A stretch of 64,000 bases of DNA from the NCBI GenBank assembly GCA_014706295.1, contig JACSVZ010000007.1, forward strand, positions 60,456,975 to 60,520,974, written 5' to 3'. This stretch comes from Lycocorax pyrrhopterus obiensis. Lineage: Eukaryota; Chordata; Aves; Passeriformes; Paradisaeidae. A program made the translations under genes and the position numbers. Below the pieces are notes generated by a model. The model was given only the letters and a program-made list of their open reading frames with translations, had not been told where the DNA came from and made no database searches. Shown in pieces: positions 33,911 to 45,469 of this stretch. The first letter of the stretch is position 1, and each line of letters begins with the position of its first letter.

Positions 33911-35400
33911 TAACTTTGTGAAACAGGTTTGCAGGAACCTCTTCATAGAAGCCACCCTGAGGTGTTCCTTATCAGGGGGCTTTCCACATGGAGCTGGATG
34001 TGCTCTCATCCCAGGAATGATCCACAGCAGGGGTGGGTTCATGAGCTGCTCTGTGGTGGGATTGCTTTTGGGCTGATCCCAGGTTGTTTTGGCACCCTCT
34101 TTCATGACAGGACACTCAATTGCACTTCCAGCCTTGATCCAGAGCAGGGGCCAAGTTATGGGAGCTTCAAGTTACTCCATGAATGGCATGGACCAGCCTC
34201 ACCAGAAGACAAAGACACAGGGATGTTAAAAAAGGATGATAATCCAGATGTTCTAGAGACAATGTCTTGATATTTGTGATATTTAAAACCTCTGGCAGCG
34301 GCCTGGCCAAGAGAAAGCAGACACGGCCACGGTATCCCATATCTTATAGTCATCTCTGCCCGTCCTAAGGGAACCAAAGCAGCTGCCAAAATTTAAGGCA
34401 CTTGTCAGGTTACTCAATTCTGTGTTAAAAAGACTGCCTAATACACAGAAGGTTGTAAAAAATCCCCCGTTCTGAGTGGCAATGTGCTTTCTTTGGCTGC
34501 AGCTGTGGCTCCAGGTCTTCTCTTGCCCCAAGAAACGGCAGAATTTGTCCATTGTCGCTGCTACAGCAGGAAAATACCAAACAAGAGAGACAGACCCAGC
34601 AAGGAAGAGGATGGACATAGCAAAGGTGCAGAGAACAGGGCTGAGGAGAAGAGGCACTTTACCAGTCAGGGGAGATGCAGAACTTACCACCTGCTACCAC
34701 AGAAGTAATTAAATTGCACTCCAGAAATGGATAGTCCATCTCCAAGTGAGGCAAAACTGATCTCGTACAGATCAGTTCCAACCTGGAGAGTTATTACATC
34801 TCTCCATTTCTAATTACGCTGTTACCCAGTATGATGCCAACTCCAAAGGCAGAACCTGTGTCACTAAAGAACCTTTTCTTTGTGGAAACAATGATTAGTG
34901 GAAGCAATTATTTCTCATGAGAAATTTTGGAAATAATTCCCTTTTCTATCTGAAGCGCCTATCTTTATTTGACCATGAAAAAGGGGAAGAACTTTGAGAA
35001 CTAAAACTGAGGGTTTTTTTATTTCTAGGATAAATATTCAATTTGAGATAAATCTTTAATAAAACTTTTATCCAAGAATGGCAATTTTAAAAGGAAGGAA
35101 ATACTGTAGGGGTTTTCCAAACATAGCTGTAAAGTATCGAAAGAAACAAAAGCACCAACAAAAATTTCGTATCTGTCCAAAAAGTTGAATTTTTTTTTCA
35201 TAGGCACATTTTGATTAAGAAGCTGAAACAGGCACTTGACTTCCACACTGTCCACCTCTCCAAGACTTTGGTCAATGCACACCTGCTCAGGTGGAACAAT
35301 GCTGCTGTGACAGTGGCATCTACACCAGCGAAGGTCACATGCCCATCAGAGCAGGTTGGTTATAGCAGGTGGAATCCCCTGCACAGCTGGCCAGGACTAT
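33911..35400. other. unique non-coding sequence
   Basis: Frames of up to 135 codons (34283-34690, minus) overlap others and have no recognisable domains. The stretch 34980-35210 is AT-rich. No repeats recognised. Confidence 0.4.
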
Positions 35401-35464
35401 AAATCCTGCAGGATTTGTAAATCCCAATCAAGGTGGTCCCTTGAGTGAGTGCACCTTGATTGGG
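35401..35464. repeat. two adjacent perfect palindromes / hairpins
   Basis: A perfect 16-bp palindrome AAATCCTGCAGGATTT (35401-35416) is followed six bases later by a 13-bp inverted repeat, CCCAATCAAGGTG (35423-35435) and CACCTTGATTGGG (35452-35464), with a 16-base loop. Both are exact. No flanking repeat explains them. Confidence 0.85.
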
Positions 35465-36205
35465 CATCTCTAAGCATCAGCTCCCTCTCCTCACAGATGC
35501 CACCAGCAGAAGTGTATGTTCACGGCTGGAGCTGCAGTCACCAACTCAGTGAGTGACTTGTTGCACATGGGGTGTCTCTGATGACCTGTCTGGCCTCACA
35601 GACAGGTCCATAGTGGTGGTTTCTACTCGTGAACCTGCTGCAGTTTGATGGGCCTTTGCCTGTCCGGTGAGCTGTGTTGAGGGTAACAGACGAGTAAAGT
35701 GCAGATGATTTTGAGGTGACTTTGAGTGCACATCAGAGGTGTTTTGCTCCACATGTCAGGACAAAGGCTCTGGGCTCTGGTCTTGATTCAAGTCAAATGT
35801 CAACAGGACAGACCCCAATTTTAAAGCCTCATGTTTAAAATGGACGCTTCCAAACACATCGCCACCGCAGCGTCTGTTCATTTATTCATTCAAATGTGCT
35901 GTTTGGCCCTGGTTTGCGCTGGGACAGGGATGAGGGGATGCAGGGTGAGCCTCTCTTCCACATCCCTGCACAAGGACCTGGGCAGATATCTCTGGACCAT
36001 GGTCTCCAAAGGTGACACCTCTGCAGCTGCAGAAGGAACAGTGGTGACTGCCCCATTCCACCCTGAGCTCCAGCTCTCCATCACACCCCCTGCTCCTTGG
36101 CTGGTTGGTGAGCGACCCCTACACAACCCATTTTGAGAATTCCCTACCCGTCTCTCACCATGCCACGAGCCCAGGTCCCACCACCAGCCTGATGGCCAGC
36201 AGGAA
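35465..36205. other. unique non-coding sequence
   Basis: Mixed unique DNA. Frames of ~100-120 codons around 35831-36249 on both strands have no domains. GC content rises toward the CpG island. Confidence 0.4.
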
Positions 36206-36990
36206 GGTCCTGTCCGTGCGGCACTCGCGGGGACAAGGGTGCCTCCCACCTCCTTGTCCCCTGTGCGCTCCCAGCAGCGATTAGAGGGTGGTGTTGCACT
36301 GGTGCGGGCAGGGCGAGGACGTGTTGGTGGCTCGGTGGCGTCAGGCGGTGACGAGGGGTTCTTGCGAAGCGCTCAGCGCTGTGGTTCCTCACTGCCCGCC
36401 TTGCCACCGAGGGCAGCGCTCCGCCTGGCATTGTTCTGCTCCCTGATCTCGGTCATGAGCTCTTTGCCACCCGGATTCGCAGCCGTGACCATCCAGCTCT
36501 TTGATATTTATTCTGTGTCGTTCGGTCAGTGAGGGGGGGGCAACTCTTTCCTGCCCCCTCCCCTTCTCTTCCCTTCAGTGTGGTGGCAGAACAGGCTGGA
36601 TACAAGGAGCCAATCACAAAATCGCTGCCGGGAGGAAAGGAGGGGGGAAAAAACCCCAAACCCAGAGAGTAACCTGTGCAGCTGTATTTTATTGACTGGA
36701 TGTGCACGTGTCCCTCTCCCAGCAAAGCCCTGGAAGGGTTCGGGGTGCCCTGCGATGCCACCCCCGGCTCCGCTCCCCAAGGGATGCTCGCACAGTCCCG
36801 CCCCACCCCTCGCACAAAAACTTTTGCTGTCGTATCACAGGACGCGATAATCTCCCGTATCCCGTCCCGGTAACCCAGAAGCCGCCTCCCCCTCATATTT
36901 TACATATTCCCTAAATTCGTTTGCAAGGGGGCAGGAGAGGAGATAACGGCGGCGAGTTGAGCCGAGTGGGAACTGCTGACTGACAAAGTG
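36206..36990. promoter_or_regulatory. orphan CpG island
   Basis: By hand count there are about 24 CpGs between 36206 and 36490 and about 22 more from 36590 to 37000, far above the rest of the window. Dense spots include 'cactcgcggggacaag', 'tggcgtcaggcggtgacg', 'ggacgcgataatctcccg' and 'aacggcggcgagttgagccg'. CpG islands in vertebrates usually mark promoters or Polycomb-type regulatory sites. Several short overlapping open frames run through it, none with a domain. No TATA box or coding start can be assigned. It lies immediately next to conserved-looking DNA (37005-37260). Confidence 0.55.
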
Positions 36991-37004
36991 TGTAGTGCAG
37001 TACG

Positions 37005-37260
37005 GGTGCTTTCTGGCTCTCTAATTATCCTTTTCCTTCTTGACTCCAGTATCACATGTAGCCATGTGTAGAATCATAAAATAATTATGCAGTGTACAAG
37101 CTTTCTGGGAGCATGTACCACTGTTTTCCTAATTCTTTATCGCTCCCATTGATCGTGGCGTGTGTGCATTGATCCAAGTCGGCCATCTGGTTGGGGAAGA
37201 TAAGCGTGCGAGTGTCTTTGCATTGCACTGTCACTCAGGGAGGGGGGTACATTTTGGCTG
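37005..37260. promoter_or_regulatory. candidate conserved element beside the CpG island
   Basis: Unique sequence with motif-like words: 'ctctaattatcc', 'cataaaataattatgcag', 'cctaattctttatcgctccc', 'gatcgtggcgtg', 'ttgatccaagtcggcc' and 'ggggaagataagcgtgcg' (GATA-like 'agataag'). No frame or repeat. Position next to a CpG island favours a regulatory role, but conservation was not tested. Confidence 0.32.
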
Positions 37261-37378
37261 TAGGGAATTACAGGGGCAGGATTAGCCCTCTTCCTAGGAG
37301 TAAACTGAATTTTAAATGCAGTGTTGCAGCTGCATGGACCATGTTGCTAACTTCTGGTTTTGCCCACAGACTGGGTGC

Positions 37379-37396
37379 ATTTATTATTATTATTAT

Positions 37397-37428
<32 letters not shown>

Positions 37429-37441
37429 ATAGTAGTAGTAC
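37379..37441 (+). repeat. compound (ATT)n-(AGT)n microsatellite
   Basis: About six TTA units pass directly into about ten AGT units, then an imperfect 'aatagtagtagta'. The abrupt unit change (one base) is directly visible. It translates as runs of Ile/Ser or Tyr, which explains the low-complexity open frames here. Confidence 0.95.
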
Positions 37442-37649
37442 TTCTTCCCTGCTTTCTGGCTTTGGAGACAGAGATATGCTTGTACTAAATGGAGGGGAGA
37501 GAAGAGAAAAGCAGGAATGCCCTTCCCTGCACACACTGGACTTGTGAGTGGCTGCTCTGTTACAGGATTTCGAAATGGCAAAACCAGCTTTTAAATGCAG
37601 GCGAGAACCTGCGGGATTGAATGCATTTTGCAATAAGATTCATTGGTCC

Positions 37650-37680
37650 AAAAGAAAAAAAAAAAAGGAAAAAAAAAGGA
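37650..37680 (+). repeat. A-rich run
   Basis: Two A-runs, A12 and A9, separated by GG, with a GGA end. A simple low-complexity tract. Confidence 0.85.
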
Positions 37681-37684
37681 TGAA

Positions 37685-37800
37685 GTTATCAGCCTATGAC
37701 AGGAAATTAAAGAGTGGATATTAATCAGCTCTCTTAACTTGGGCTAATCAAGACAAATAACCCTAATCATGCATTATCGGGATGTGTATGTTTGACAATC
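37685..37800. promoter_or_regulatory. candidate element with three TAATC sites
   Basis: TAATC occurs at 37722-37726, 37745-37749 and 37764-37768, all in the same direction, within unique AT-rich DNA that also has 'aggaaattaaag' and 'catgcattatc'. TAATC(C/A) is the core of K50-type homeodomain sites (OTX/CRX/PITX class). Clustering is suggestive but could be chance in AT-rich DNA. Confidence 0.28.
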
Positions 37801-37848
37801 AGCAACAAAACAATGGAGTTTGGTTTTTTTAAAAAAATATATTATTTA

Positions 37849-37876
37849 TTTGTTTGTTTGTTTGTTTGTTTGTTTT
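37849..37876 (+). repeat. (TTTG)n microsatellite
   Basis: Six to seven perfect TTTG units, directly visible, followed by 'tttttctt'. Confidence 0.92.
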
Positions 37877-39963
37877 TCTTGCCTGCCAGACTTCCCCCTA
37901 ACAATGGGCACATCCTGTGGTGGCTTGAACTTGGCTGCAATATTTTCTGCGGACGGCCGTGGTGCGTGTGCGCGCTCACACCCCTGGTCGTCCTTTTGTC
38001 AAAACGTGGTGGTGGCCATTGTTGTCTCATATTCTGCAAATGTATGGAAGGTGCCTCAAAAGCCTTTCCTCTAAAATTGAACAATTCTGTCAAAAAAGAT
38101 TAGTTCTATTTTGTCTGCTGCTTGCTGACTATTCATGAATGTAAAGAGAGAGGGCTTGGGTGTCATACTAAGTTGCTAAGGTGGCTGGCTTTCGGCTATT
38201 GACTTGAGGATACCAAACCAGAGCCTACAAAAGAGCAGCCAGAAGGAGAGGAGAGAACTGGTCTGCCATGTGTTTCAGCTATACCTTCTTTAGCTGCCCA
38301 TTTATTCCTTTTGTTGCCACAACTTTTATTGTCATACAGTTGAAAAAAATGTTAGACACAGGCTTCAGGCTGCACCAAGCAGAAAAAGGGATTAGCATAT
38401 CACTAGGATCATCTTACACTGAACCAAATTCTTTTCAGGATGTATAATTAGTGAATACAGTCTCCCTCCTTCTCTTTTTTTTTTTTTTTGAGGGCATGGG
38501 GGGTGCCTATGGAATAAGGAAAATTAGTTCAGACCTCTGGGTAGGAAACAAGAAAAAAGGATGGAGAAGAAAAAGTTCCCTAGTTTCAGGGAGGATTTTA
38601 TAAAGGCTACTTCATCACTTTAGCCTTCTGCACCAAGAAGCCTTTTGCATATCCGCAAAATGTGTGGAAGTTGCTTGTTAAGAAAAAAATATATATATTT
38701 TTTACAATCATGTGAACAATCACCTTCCCCAAAGGGAGGCCAGGAGGAGAGAAATTGATTCCAGAGGTGGGCCCAGACCTGAGCAGCTGGAGGTGGGCAG
38801 TGCTCCTGTGGCCCTCTCCCTGACACGGGCTCAGCAGAAGATGCGATCCTGCAGGATGCATTACTTCTTTCCTCCTCACGGATGCTCCCTGCTCCCTTCT
38901 GCCGTCTGGGAAGCACACGCTGCTCTGTGTACTGCGACAAAAAATGCTGTGTCTCCCAAGGCTTGGGTGTGCATGAGTCAGTCACAGAACTGAAGTGTGA
39001 TACGTGGTATAGGCACTTTTAAAACAGGAATGGCAAAATTAATGGTCAATTTTTTATAACTACAGGCCATTTTCAGTGATGACAGAAACAGGCATGAATC
39101 AAACAGCAGGACTGTGGGTTTAGGGTGCTCCTTGCCTGTACAGGAAGCTCCCAAAAGGGGCTGGTATTGATGGAACGCACGTAGCCTTCGCTGGTTCCCC
39201 GGAAAATTCAACTCACAGACAACTTGGCCCTGAAAATCTTTGATTCAAATCACGTTTGCATCAGGGTGTGCTTGTAAAATACACCTCTGCCCTGCTCTCG
39301 CTGGGGTGGAGGTGCGGTTCTGCAGGAAGAGGAAGGTGAAGAGGAAGCTTTTGGCTTGGTGCACCCTTAGCAAAGCTCCCATGTGCATCCCGGTCCATGC
39401 TGCCTCCAAAACTCAGCTGCACCTTCCCCCCTGACAGATCCGGGTGTTTCCTGCTCCCATCAGAGCAAAACTCGAGAGGAGAATTACCCTGGGAAGGAAA
39501 CAGAGCTTCTTTTTCAGCTGAACGGCTGGTAATTTCGCTGCATTTAATCACGCCGCACATTTGACATCATTGCTTTTCAAACTGTTCAAACCAATTGTTC
39601 CACCAAACGAGCAATTGGACGTGAATATTCAGAAGCTGCTCTGGGGTGCTCGGCGCTAATTGGTCACATCACTCACATGGTCTCGTTCCCTTTTTGATGA
39701 GAAGAGGGTAGAAATTTGCTTCACGCGGGTACTTAAACACCCACACATAAAAATCTCATTTAGCACAACTGTTGTTTGGTTGGTTTTGGTTTTGTTTTTT
39801 TTTGCTGGGGGTTACTACAGCGGTGAGAACGCTCACTATTGGAGGGCAAAGGAGGGGAACAAATGAAAGGAGAAGTCAATTAAAATGGTGAATGCAAATG
39901 CTGAAAAGTGTTTCTCTCCTCACCTAGTGCGGTCCCCACTGTTGGTGGGGTGTGATTTTGGCT
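37877..39963. other. unique sequence with a T15 run and one octamer
   Basis: A T15 run lies at 38475-38489, and a short 'atatatatatt' at about 38690-38700. 'attcatgaat' (38131-38140) is a perfect 10-bp palindrome. A perfect ATGCAAAT octamer is at 39892-39899. The minus frames at 38607-38985 and 39261-39560 have no domains. No gene supported. Confidence 0.4.
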
Positions 39964-40035
39964 GGGGGTTGGAACGAGGTGATCTTTAAGGTCCCTTCTA
40001 ACCCGATCCATCCAGTGCTTCCATGATTCTGTGAC
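39964..40035 (+). mobile_element. CR1 LINE extreme 3' end, sense on +
   Basis: 'gggggttggaacgaggtgatc', 'tttaaggtcccttctaaccc' and a tail containing 'catgattctgtgac'. Upstream bases to 39930 ('gttggtggggtgtgattttgg') may be a decayed continuation. Short, truncated copy. Confidence 0.82.
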
Positions 40036-41489
40036 AGAATATTCTGTGGCCAGGTAACAGGGATGAGGTTTGGGTTTAGGAGGAGGTCCCAGCTGCAGCA
40101 GCACCAATGTTTTCAGGCACCCAGAGCTCATACTGGGAGGTGGTTTTGGCAAACCCGATGTGAGGTTCAGGACACCGATCATGGAGAATGATCTGGGTAA
40201 TTCATACACCATGGGGCTAAGAAAAAACATTTCACGGCCATGAAATATTTGAGGAGAAATTACCTGAGCCATTTAGGAAAATTACGCTGGTTATTTTAAA
40301 ACTGGGTCACACACACAGGTGGTCATCTGTTGTCCATGTGGATCTCCTTGATTTCAGAGAGGATTTTTGGTGAGGGATGCCTGTGGAGAGGAGCACCAGG
40401 TAAAGGAACTGTGTCAGGCTCCGTGACTTGTGATATTCTTGATATTGACACCAAGCAGAGCGTGAAATTATGGACAGGGGTGACTTGAAAGCTGTTGTTT
40501 TTTACAGTGTAAAATAGAAATATCAGTGTTCCTCGTGCTGAAAAGGATTACTCCTGATGGCCACTTTTTATCAATAAGGAAGAGATAACCCAGAATGGCT
40601 GGAGGAATCCAAGGGTGTTTTAGAGACTGATTAAGGTTCGCTATGAGGCAGTAGTTCGTCTTACTCAACTCACATGTTCTCCTTCCTTCTCCTTCCAGTA
40701 AAACCTGACTGGTGCAGGGGAAAGAGTAAATAAAAATCAGACAACGTTAAGGATGGGAACATCAGATATTGGGATGTTTGCAATCTACCTCCTGTAATTT
40801 TGCAATCACATTAAAAATGCACTTCATTTGCAGATGACCTAATTTGCCCATACCTGGGCTAGGCTCCTCAGTAGCAGCTAAAAAAAGCACATTTCAGCAT
40901 TCCAGGTGTCACCTTGGGGCATTTGGTTGGGGCTGGAGCTGGATGTCCATCCTCAGTGCTGGCTCTGCCTGTGGGTGTGTTTCCCTGAAGCCTGCAGGGT
41001 ATTTTTGTCTGTAAAAATAAATGCTGTTCAATAAGTATTCCGTGTGCATTTTGTCATTAGGCTGGTGCTATAGCGCCACGCGGACCCAACCTTGATTTAT
41101 AAAGCTGTTAAAATGTTTGACCTTGTTTAAATAAAAGCCTCAAGGTTAATTACAACAAGCATTCCAGATACATTCTCTCTGTTCTGGTGGCCCTGATGAT
41201 TTAGAGGAGGAAAGGGTAATAAATTCTGATCTTTTAAAAGTGACTGCAGTGCAAAAGTGCAAGAGTTTGCTTTTCTGCCATTTTCATGTTTTACCACACT
41301 TTGATATGTGATATATTGGGTGATGATTAGTTGCCTCTTCCTCAGGAGCACTGGAAATTTGGTATTTTTACTTAAAGTATGATAAGAAGCATGTGAGAAT
41401 GGAAAAAAAAAAAACAAAAAGGTTGTTGGGAATAAAGAGTTTGAGCTTTACTCCTGCATGGGATGTATCCATAATGAGGTAAACAAAGG
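40036..41489. other. unique non-coding sequence
   Basis: Unique DNA. The minus frame 39880-40272 runs through the CR1 tail and has no domain. The stretch 41030-41420 is AT-rich with an A12 run near 41403 and could be part of the conserved-looking block that follows. No gene supported. Confidence 0.4.
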
Positions 41490-42170
41490 CATTGTGGTTT
41501 TCTTTTTTTTCTTATTGCACAGAAAACAAATTTCACAAAATAAAAACCAATTTAAGTTTCTTTTAAAAGAGCTGGGAAATATTGAGGAAAGTTAATTGAA
41601 GCACATTCAAATTACAATAAACACATAGAGGCACAATTATCTTCTTTTGACTAGTGTGTGGCTTAGAGATGTTTTTATCTTTTGTTTATTGCACTATTAA
41701 AAATATGGAGAGGCATCAAGAAAGGGTAGATAGCCGCCATATGGACTTACATATTTTCCCTATTTATATTTAAATAACTATCCATGGGAAATTATGCACA
41801 AATCGTGCAATAATTCCCAACTGAAATGACTGTTTAGAAAATAAAAATTCTGAGGCACAATATTCTTTTCATATTAAATTGCCCATTTTCTGTACACCGT
41901 GAATGTTTGTACAATACCGAAAAAAAAAAAAAAAAGAAGAAAAAAATGCTGCATTACAGCCCAATACAATTTGCTCACAATGCTAATGAAGACGGATAGA
42001 GGACATTGTAATGTACTGGAGTAATTCATGAGCAGTGTGGGAAAACAAGACAAACACGCTCAGAAAGCCGGGGCGTCATTTTTTGTTCCCATTTCCGAGA
42101 GTGAATGGTGATGATTTTAATAACCTGCAGCTCTGACAGATTTAATGACGCCAATTAACTTTCATTGCCT
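41490..42170. promoter_or_regulatory. strong candidate conserved non-coding element
   Basis: Nearly 700 bases of AT-rich unique DNA free of convincing frames and repeats except an A16 run (41920-41935). It holds an imperfect inverted repeat: GGGAAATTATGCAC (41786-41799) and GTGCAATAATTCCC (41805-41818) with a 5-base loop. Homeodomain/SOX-type words include 'cacaatgctaatgaagac', 'ggacattgtaatgtac', 'gagtaattcatgagc' and 'gacgccaattaactttc'. The pattern resembles deeply conserved vertebrate enhancers. Inference from inspection only. Confidence 0.38.
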
Positions 42171-44042
42171 CGTTCAGGCCACGCTCGAGTTTGGGGTGAA
42201 CGTTTGGGCTTGCAAAGTTTGAGTGGACGGTTTTTGGCAACTCAGAAGGAGCTCCTAACACCCCACAGAGAACTTGGCTGGAAACCCCATGCTTGGGGTG
42301 CCACCTTGTCCCTGGAGAGGTGAGTTTTGGGCCCATCTCTGTCTCACCTTGCAGCAGAGAACCTTGTCTGTGGACAGAGGGTTCTGGTACCCACCAAAGG
42401 CCCCTGGATCACTCAGGGTGCTTTAACTCTGCCTTCACTTGCAGGCAGGACCACGACGTGATGTCTCTGATCGCACGTTCTGATTAGCCAGGACTAAGCC
42501 GCGAGCGCCGAGATCATTTTCACTTCTGATAAAGCCCAGAGGAAGAAATACTTCTCCAGCAAAATATCCAGCTTCAATCTGTACATCCCCCCAAAAGAGG
42601 AAAACTGGGACATCTTCTGAATTTCTAAAAGGGGAGTGAAAACTTCCAAATTAGATGGTATATCCTTGCAGGCTCAATACAAGTCAAATTTTTCTTGTCT
42701 GTCTGTCTCTCTGATAATTCTAATAAATTAAATTTCATGATTCATTCAACATCTCTGCTGTACACCTTGGAATCAGTAACATTTAAATGTCTTGCTAAGC
42801 CAGATGTGACAGCTGTGCCTCCTCATTTTGGCCAGCCTGGCACAGGGGGCTCCTGTCCCACCACACTCCTGGGACCTCCTCCCCATCAGGACATCCTGAG
42901 CAGGGTCTTGCAGAATCAAGTCCTGCAAAGTGATTTACTGTGGACATTTTATTTGTATACAAAAGTGTGTGTGTGTGTGCATATTTCTGTGTATGTGTGG
43001 GGGAATGTCCTGCTGTGGCTTTAAGAGGGTGATTTATTTATTTCTTTTAGAAGAAACTCTCCCAAGAAATGCTCAGGTCTCTCAGAAATAAGCAAAACGA
43101 TTCAGAGTCTTTGATCTGAGTTTTATGGCTTGTTCCTTTTTAAAATTTCATTAGATTCTCCTCTTTGATGCTGCCTTGTAGATCGAAAGGCTTGGTTGCT
43201 GCATAAACTCCACTTTGTTACCAAGGGGTATTTCTGGTTGGTATTTTGGGAATTATAAGGGCTCTGTAGGACTTTAAAAATAGAGAAAAGAGCTTTCAGC
43301 CCAGTAAAAAGTGAACTTCATGGAGTGCTGCTGTCACACTCTCCTGGCAAAATACATCCCTGTGGTCCTGGTGCTGCTGATAAAGGTCTCTGCTCCATGC
43401 TGAACTCTCAGTTTTCATCCTTTCCTTGTGCATCCAACTCTCATTCATATAATTCATGCCCAGCCTCTCCATCTGTTCACGTCAGCTTGAGTGTGGAGTC
43501 AGGGGAAAGCTGGAGCTGTAGTTAAATGCTTGTATGAGAGGCTGAAAGGTGGGATGGTGGCACCACACCAGGAGCTGGGATGTGTTTTTGTGCCACCAGC
43601 CACCACCACGCCCAGGAGCTGCCTCCTCACACGAGTGTGGGTGTCTGGAACCACGTCACTCAGAACTGTAGAGAAGGATCTATGGAAAAATCAATTTCTG
43701 GTCTCACCCCTAGAGCTTGGTACTGGCAGCACCAGAGTTGTTCCCAATTGCCATCTGTAAAAAAAAGCCTCCCAAACCTTTCCTCCCACATTTAATTTGC
43801 AGTTGGCAACCGTGTCACTGTAACCATGATGATCTAAAGATATAAATGAAACAAGTCTGGCATTAAGGAATAACATGGTTGAATGGGCTGACTGATACAT
43901 TTTCATTTTAAAAAATTTCCATGAAGCACTGTAGCATTTATTTAAAAAACTGAAAGGGCAGAAAAATTTGACCACAAGCCTTCTTATTTTTACTGTTTTT
44001 AAAAAATAAGTCTATTTTATATTGCTATTTTTTTCTTTTTTC
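42171..44042. other. unique non-coding sequence
   Basis: About 1.9 kb. It includes a short (GT)n at 42965-42979. Frames such as 42695-43024 (109 codons, +) have no domain. No interspersed repeats recognised. Confidence 0.4.
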
Positions 44043-44073
44043 TTTTCATTTCATTTCATTTCATTTCATTTCA
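44043..44073 (+). repeat. (TTTCA)n microsatellite
   Basis: About six perfect TTTCA units directly visible, preceded by a T/C-rich lead-in from 44029. Confidence 0.92.
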
Positions 44074-44951
44074 CTTATATTCCAACAAAACACAGAATCT
44101 TGTCTGCTACAGAACTAATTAACTGGGAAGAAACGTGTTTTGGTGGCTTTGCACCAATCTATACCAAGGCTGGGGCAATGAATTGCCAAAATATTGCTCA
44201 GAAGTCACCATACCAAAATAACCTCGTGTTCTCACCTGCCATTAATGGCAGTGGATGTCAGAGGTGGAGGAGGGAAATGTGGGCATTCCAGAGCTGTGGA
44301 ATGATGAAGAGCTCTCCATGATGGTGCCTAATGCTGCATTCCAGGCACAACCAGCTCTCTCCCACTGAATATTTTTTTTCCCTTCCTTCTCTCTCATTCC
44401 CTGATAATGATGATGGGGACTCCTCATGGCGGTGGCGGATGCAACACAGTTTGAATGCAGCCTGAACAAATCAAAGTATGGGATATCTGGATGTGCAGTT
44501 AGAACATTCCATACCTGCCCTGTTCCTCATTCCTCTCTTCCCCTCCTGTTCTTTGGTTTGTCCTTGGAAGAAACCAGAAAAGTGCCTGGGAGGCAGATGG
44601 TGTTGACATCGTGAGTTTCCAGAGTTGTATTTTCCAAACAAGTCCAGGGACGTTTGGAAAACTCTTCTGGGTTGCAGCTATCTGCCATCACTTTGTGGTT
44701 CTTTCCCCAGGGAAGGGGGATAAACTCAGGTGCCATTCAGGCAGTGGGGTTCAAAGTGACTTCCTTCCGTGCTGCCCAGGAGATTTTCTCACCGGGAAAC
44801 CTGGGTGAGAAGCCCCAGCATCCTTATCCTCATACCCATCCCTGTTGCCAGGATTTAAGCTTTATGGATTTTATTTAGCACTTTATTACTTGGAAACTAC
44901 CGTTTATTCCCCCTCCCCCCTGATAAATTTTCTCTTTTCCACAGGAACAGG
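44074..44951. other. unique non-coding sequence
   Basis: Mixed unique DNA with short frames lacking domains. Nothing recognised. Confidence 0.4.
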
Positions 44952-44995
44952 GTCATGGAATGGTTTGGGTTGGAAGGCATCTTAAAGTTCCAACC
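44952..44995 (-). mobile_element. CR1 LINE 3' tip, sense on -
   Basis: The + strand reads 'gtcatggaatggtttgggttg' and 'gaaggcatcttaaagttccaac'. The last ~45 bases of the 'catggcaggggg' CR1 type, with the 'atcatct' segment before 'gttccaacc' missing. Confidence 0.8.
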
Positions 44996-45469
44996 GCTCT
45001 TCAAGGGGGATTGACAGGCAAGGACCTGGGCACAGCATTCCCTGGGCACAATTAAATCCAGGAATCTGCCCTGCAGGACACAGAGCGTGGCGTTGTCCCG
45101 TGTTTGGCCAGTGGCGAGCAGAGGGTGGCCCTGGCCTCCAAGGCAGCCAACACAAATAAATAACACGAAGCCCTGGAATGAGTCGTTTGTGGGCAGCACA
45201 CCTGCAACACCCGTCCCGCAGCTGAAGGGCTGGAAAGGCAAATAAAACAGCTGTAACTCAAGCCTGGAGGGTGCTGGGGACTCGGGGGAGGGAAGCCAGG
45301 CTTTCAAATGTCTGTAACCCAAGGAAGAAAATCATCAGCCTATATGCCTTTCACAGCATCTGATGACAACACGGTTTGTGGCTTAGCCATTGTTTAAAGG
45401 CCATTCCTCAAATTCCGTGTTTACTGTCAGCAGGGTGAGTTGTGGACTCTGTGACTTTAGCTGTTAATG
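44996..45469. other. unique non-coding sequence
   Basis: Mixed-composition DNA. The 141-codon minus frame at 44897-45322 includes the CR1 tip and has no domain. Confidence 0.4.

Noticed and set aside
45100..45135. Possible CTCF site ('gcgagcagagggtggccctgg')
   Set aside because: Only a partial fit to the CTCF core, with the spacing of the final GGC wrong.
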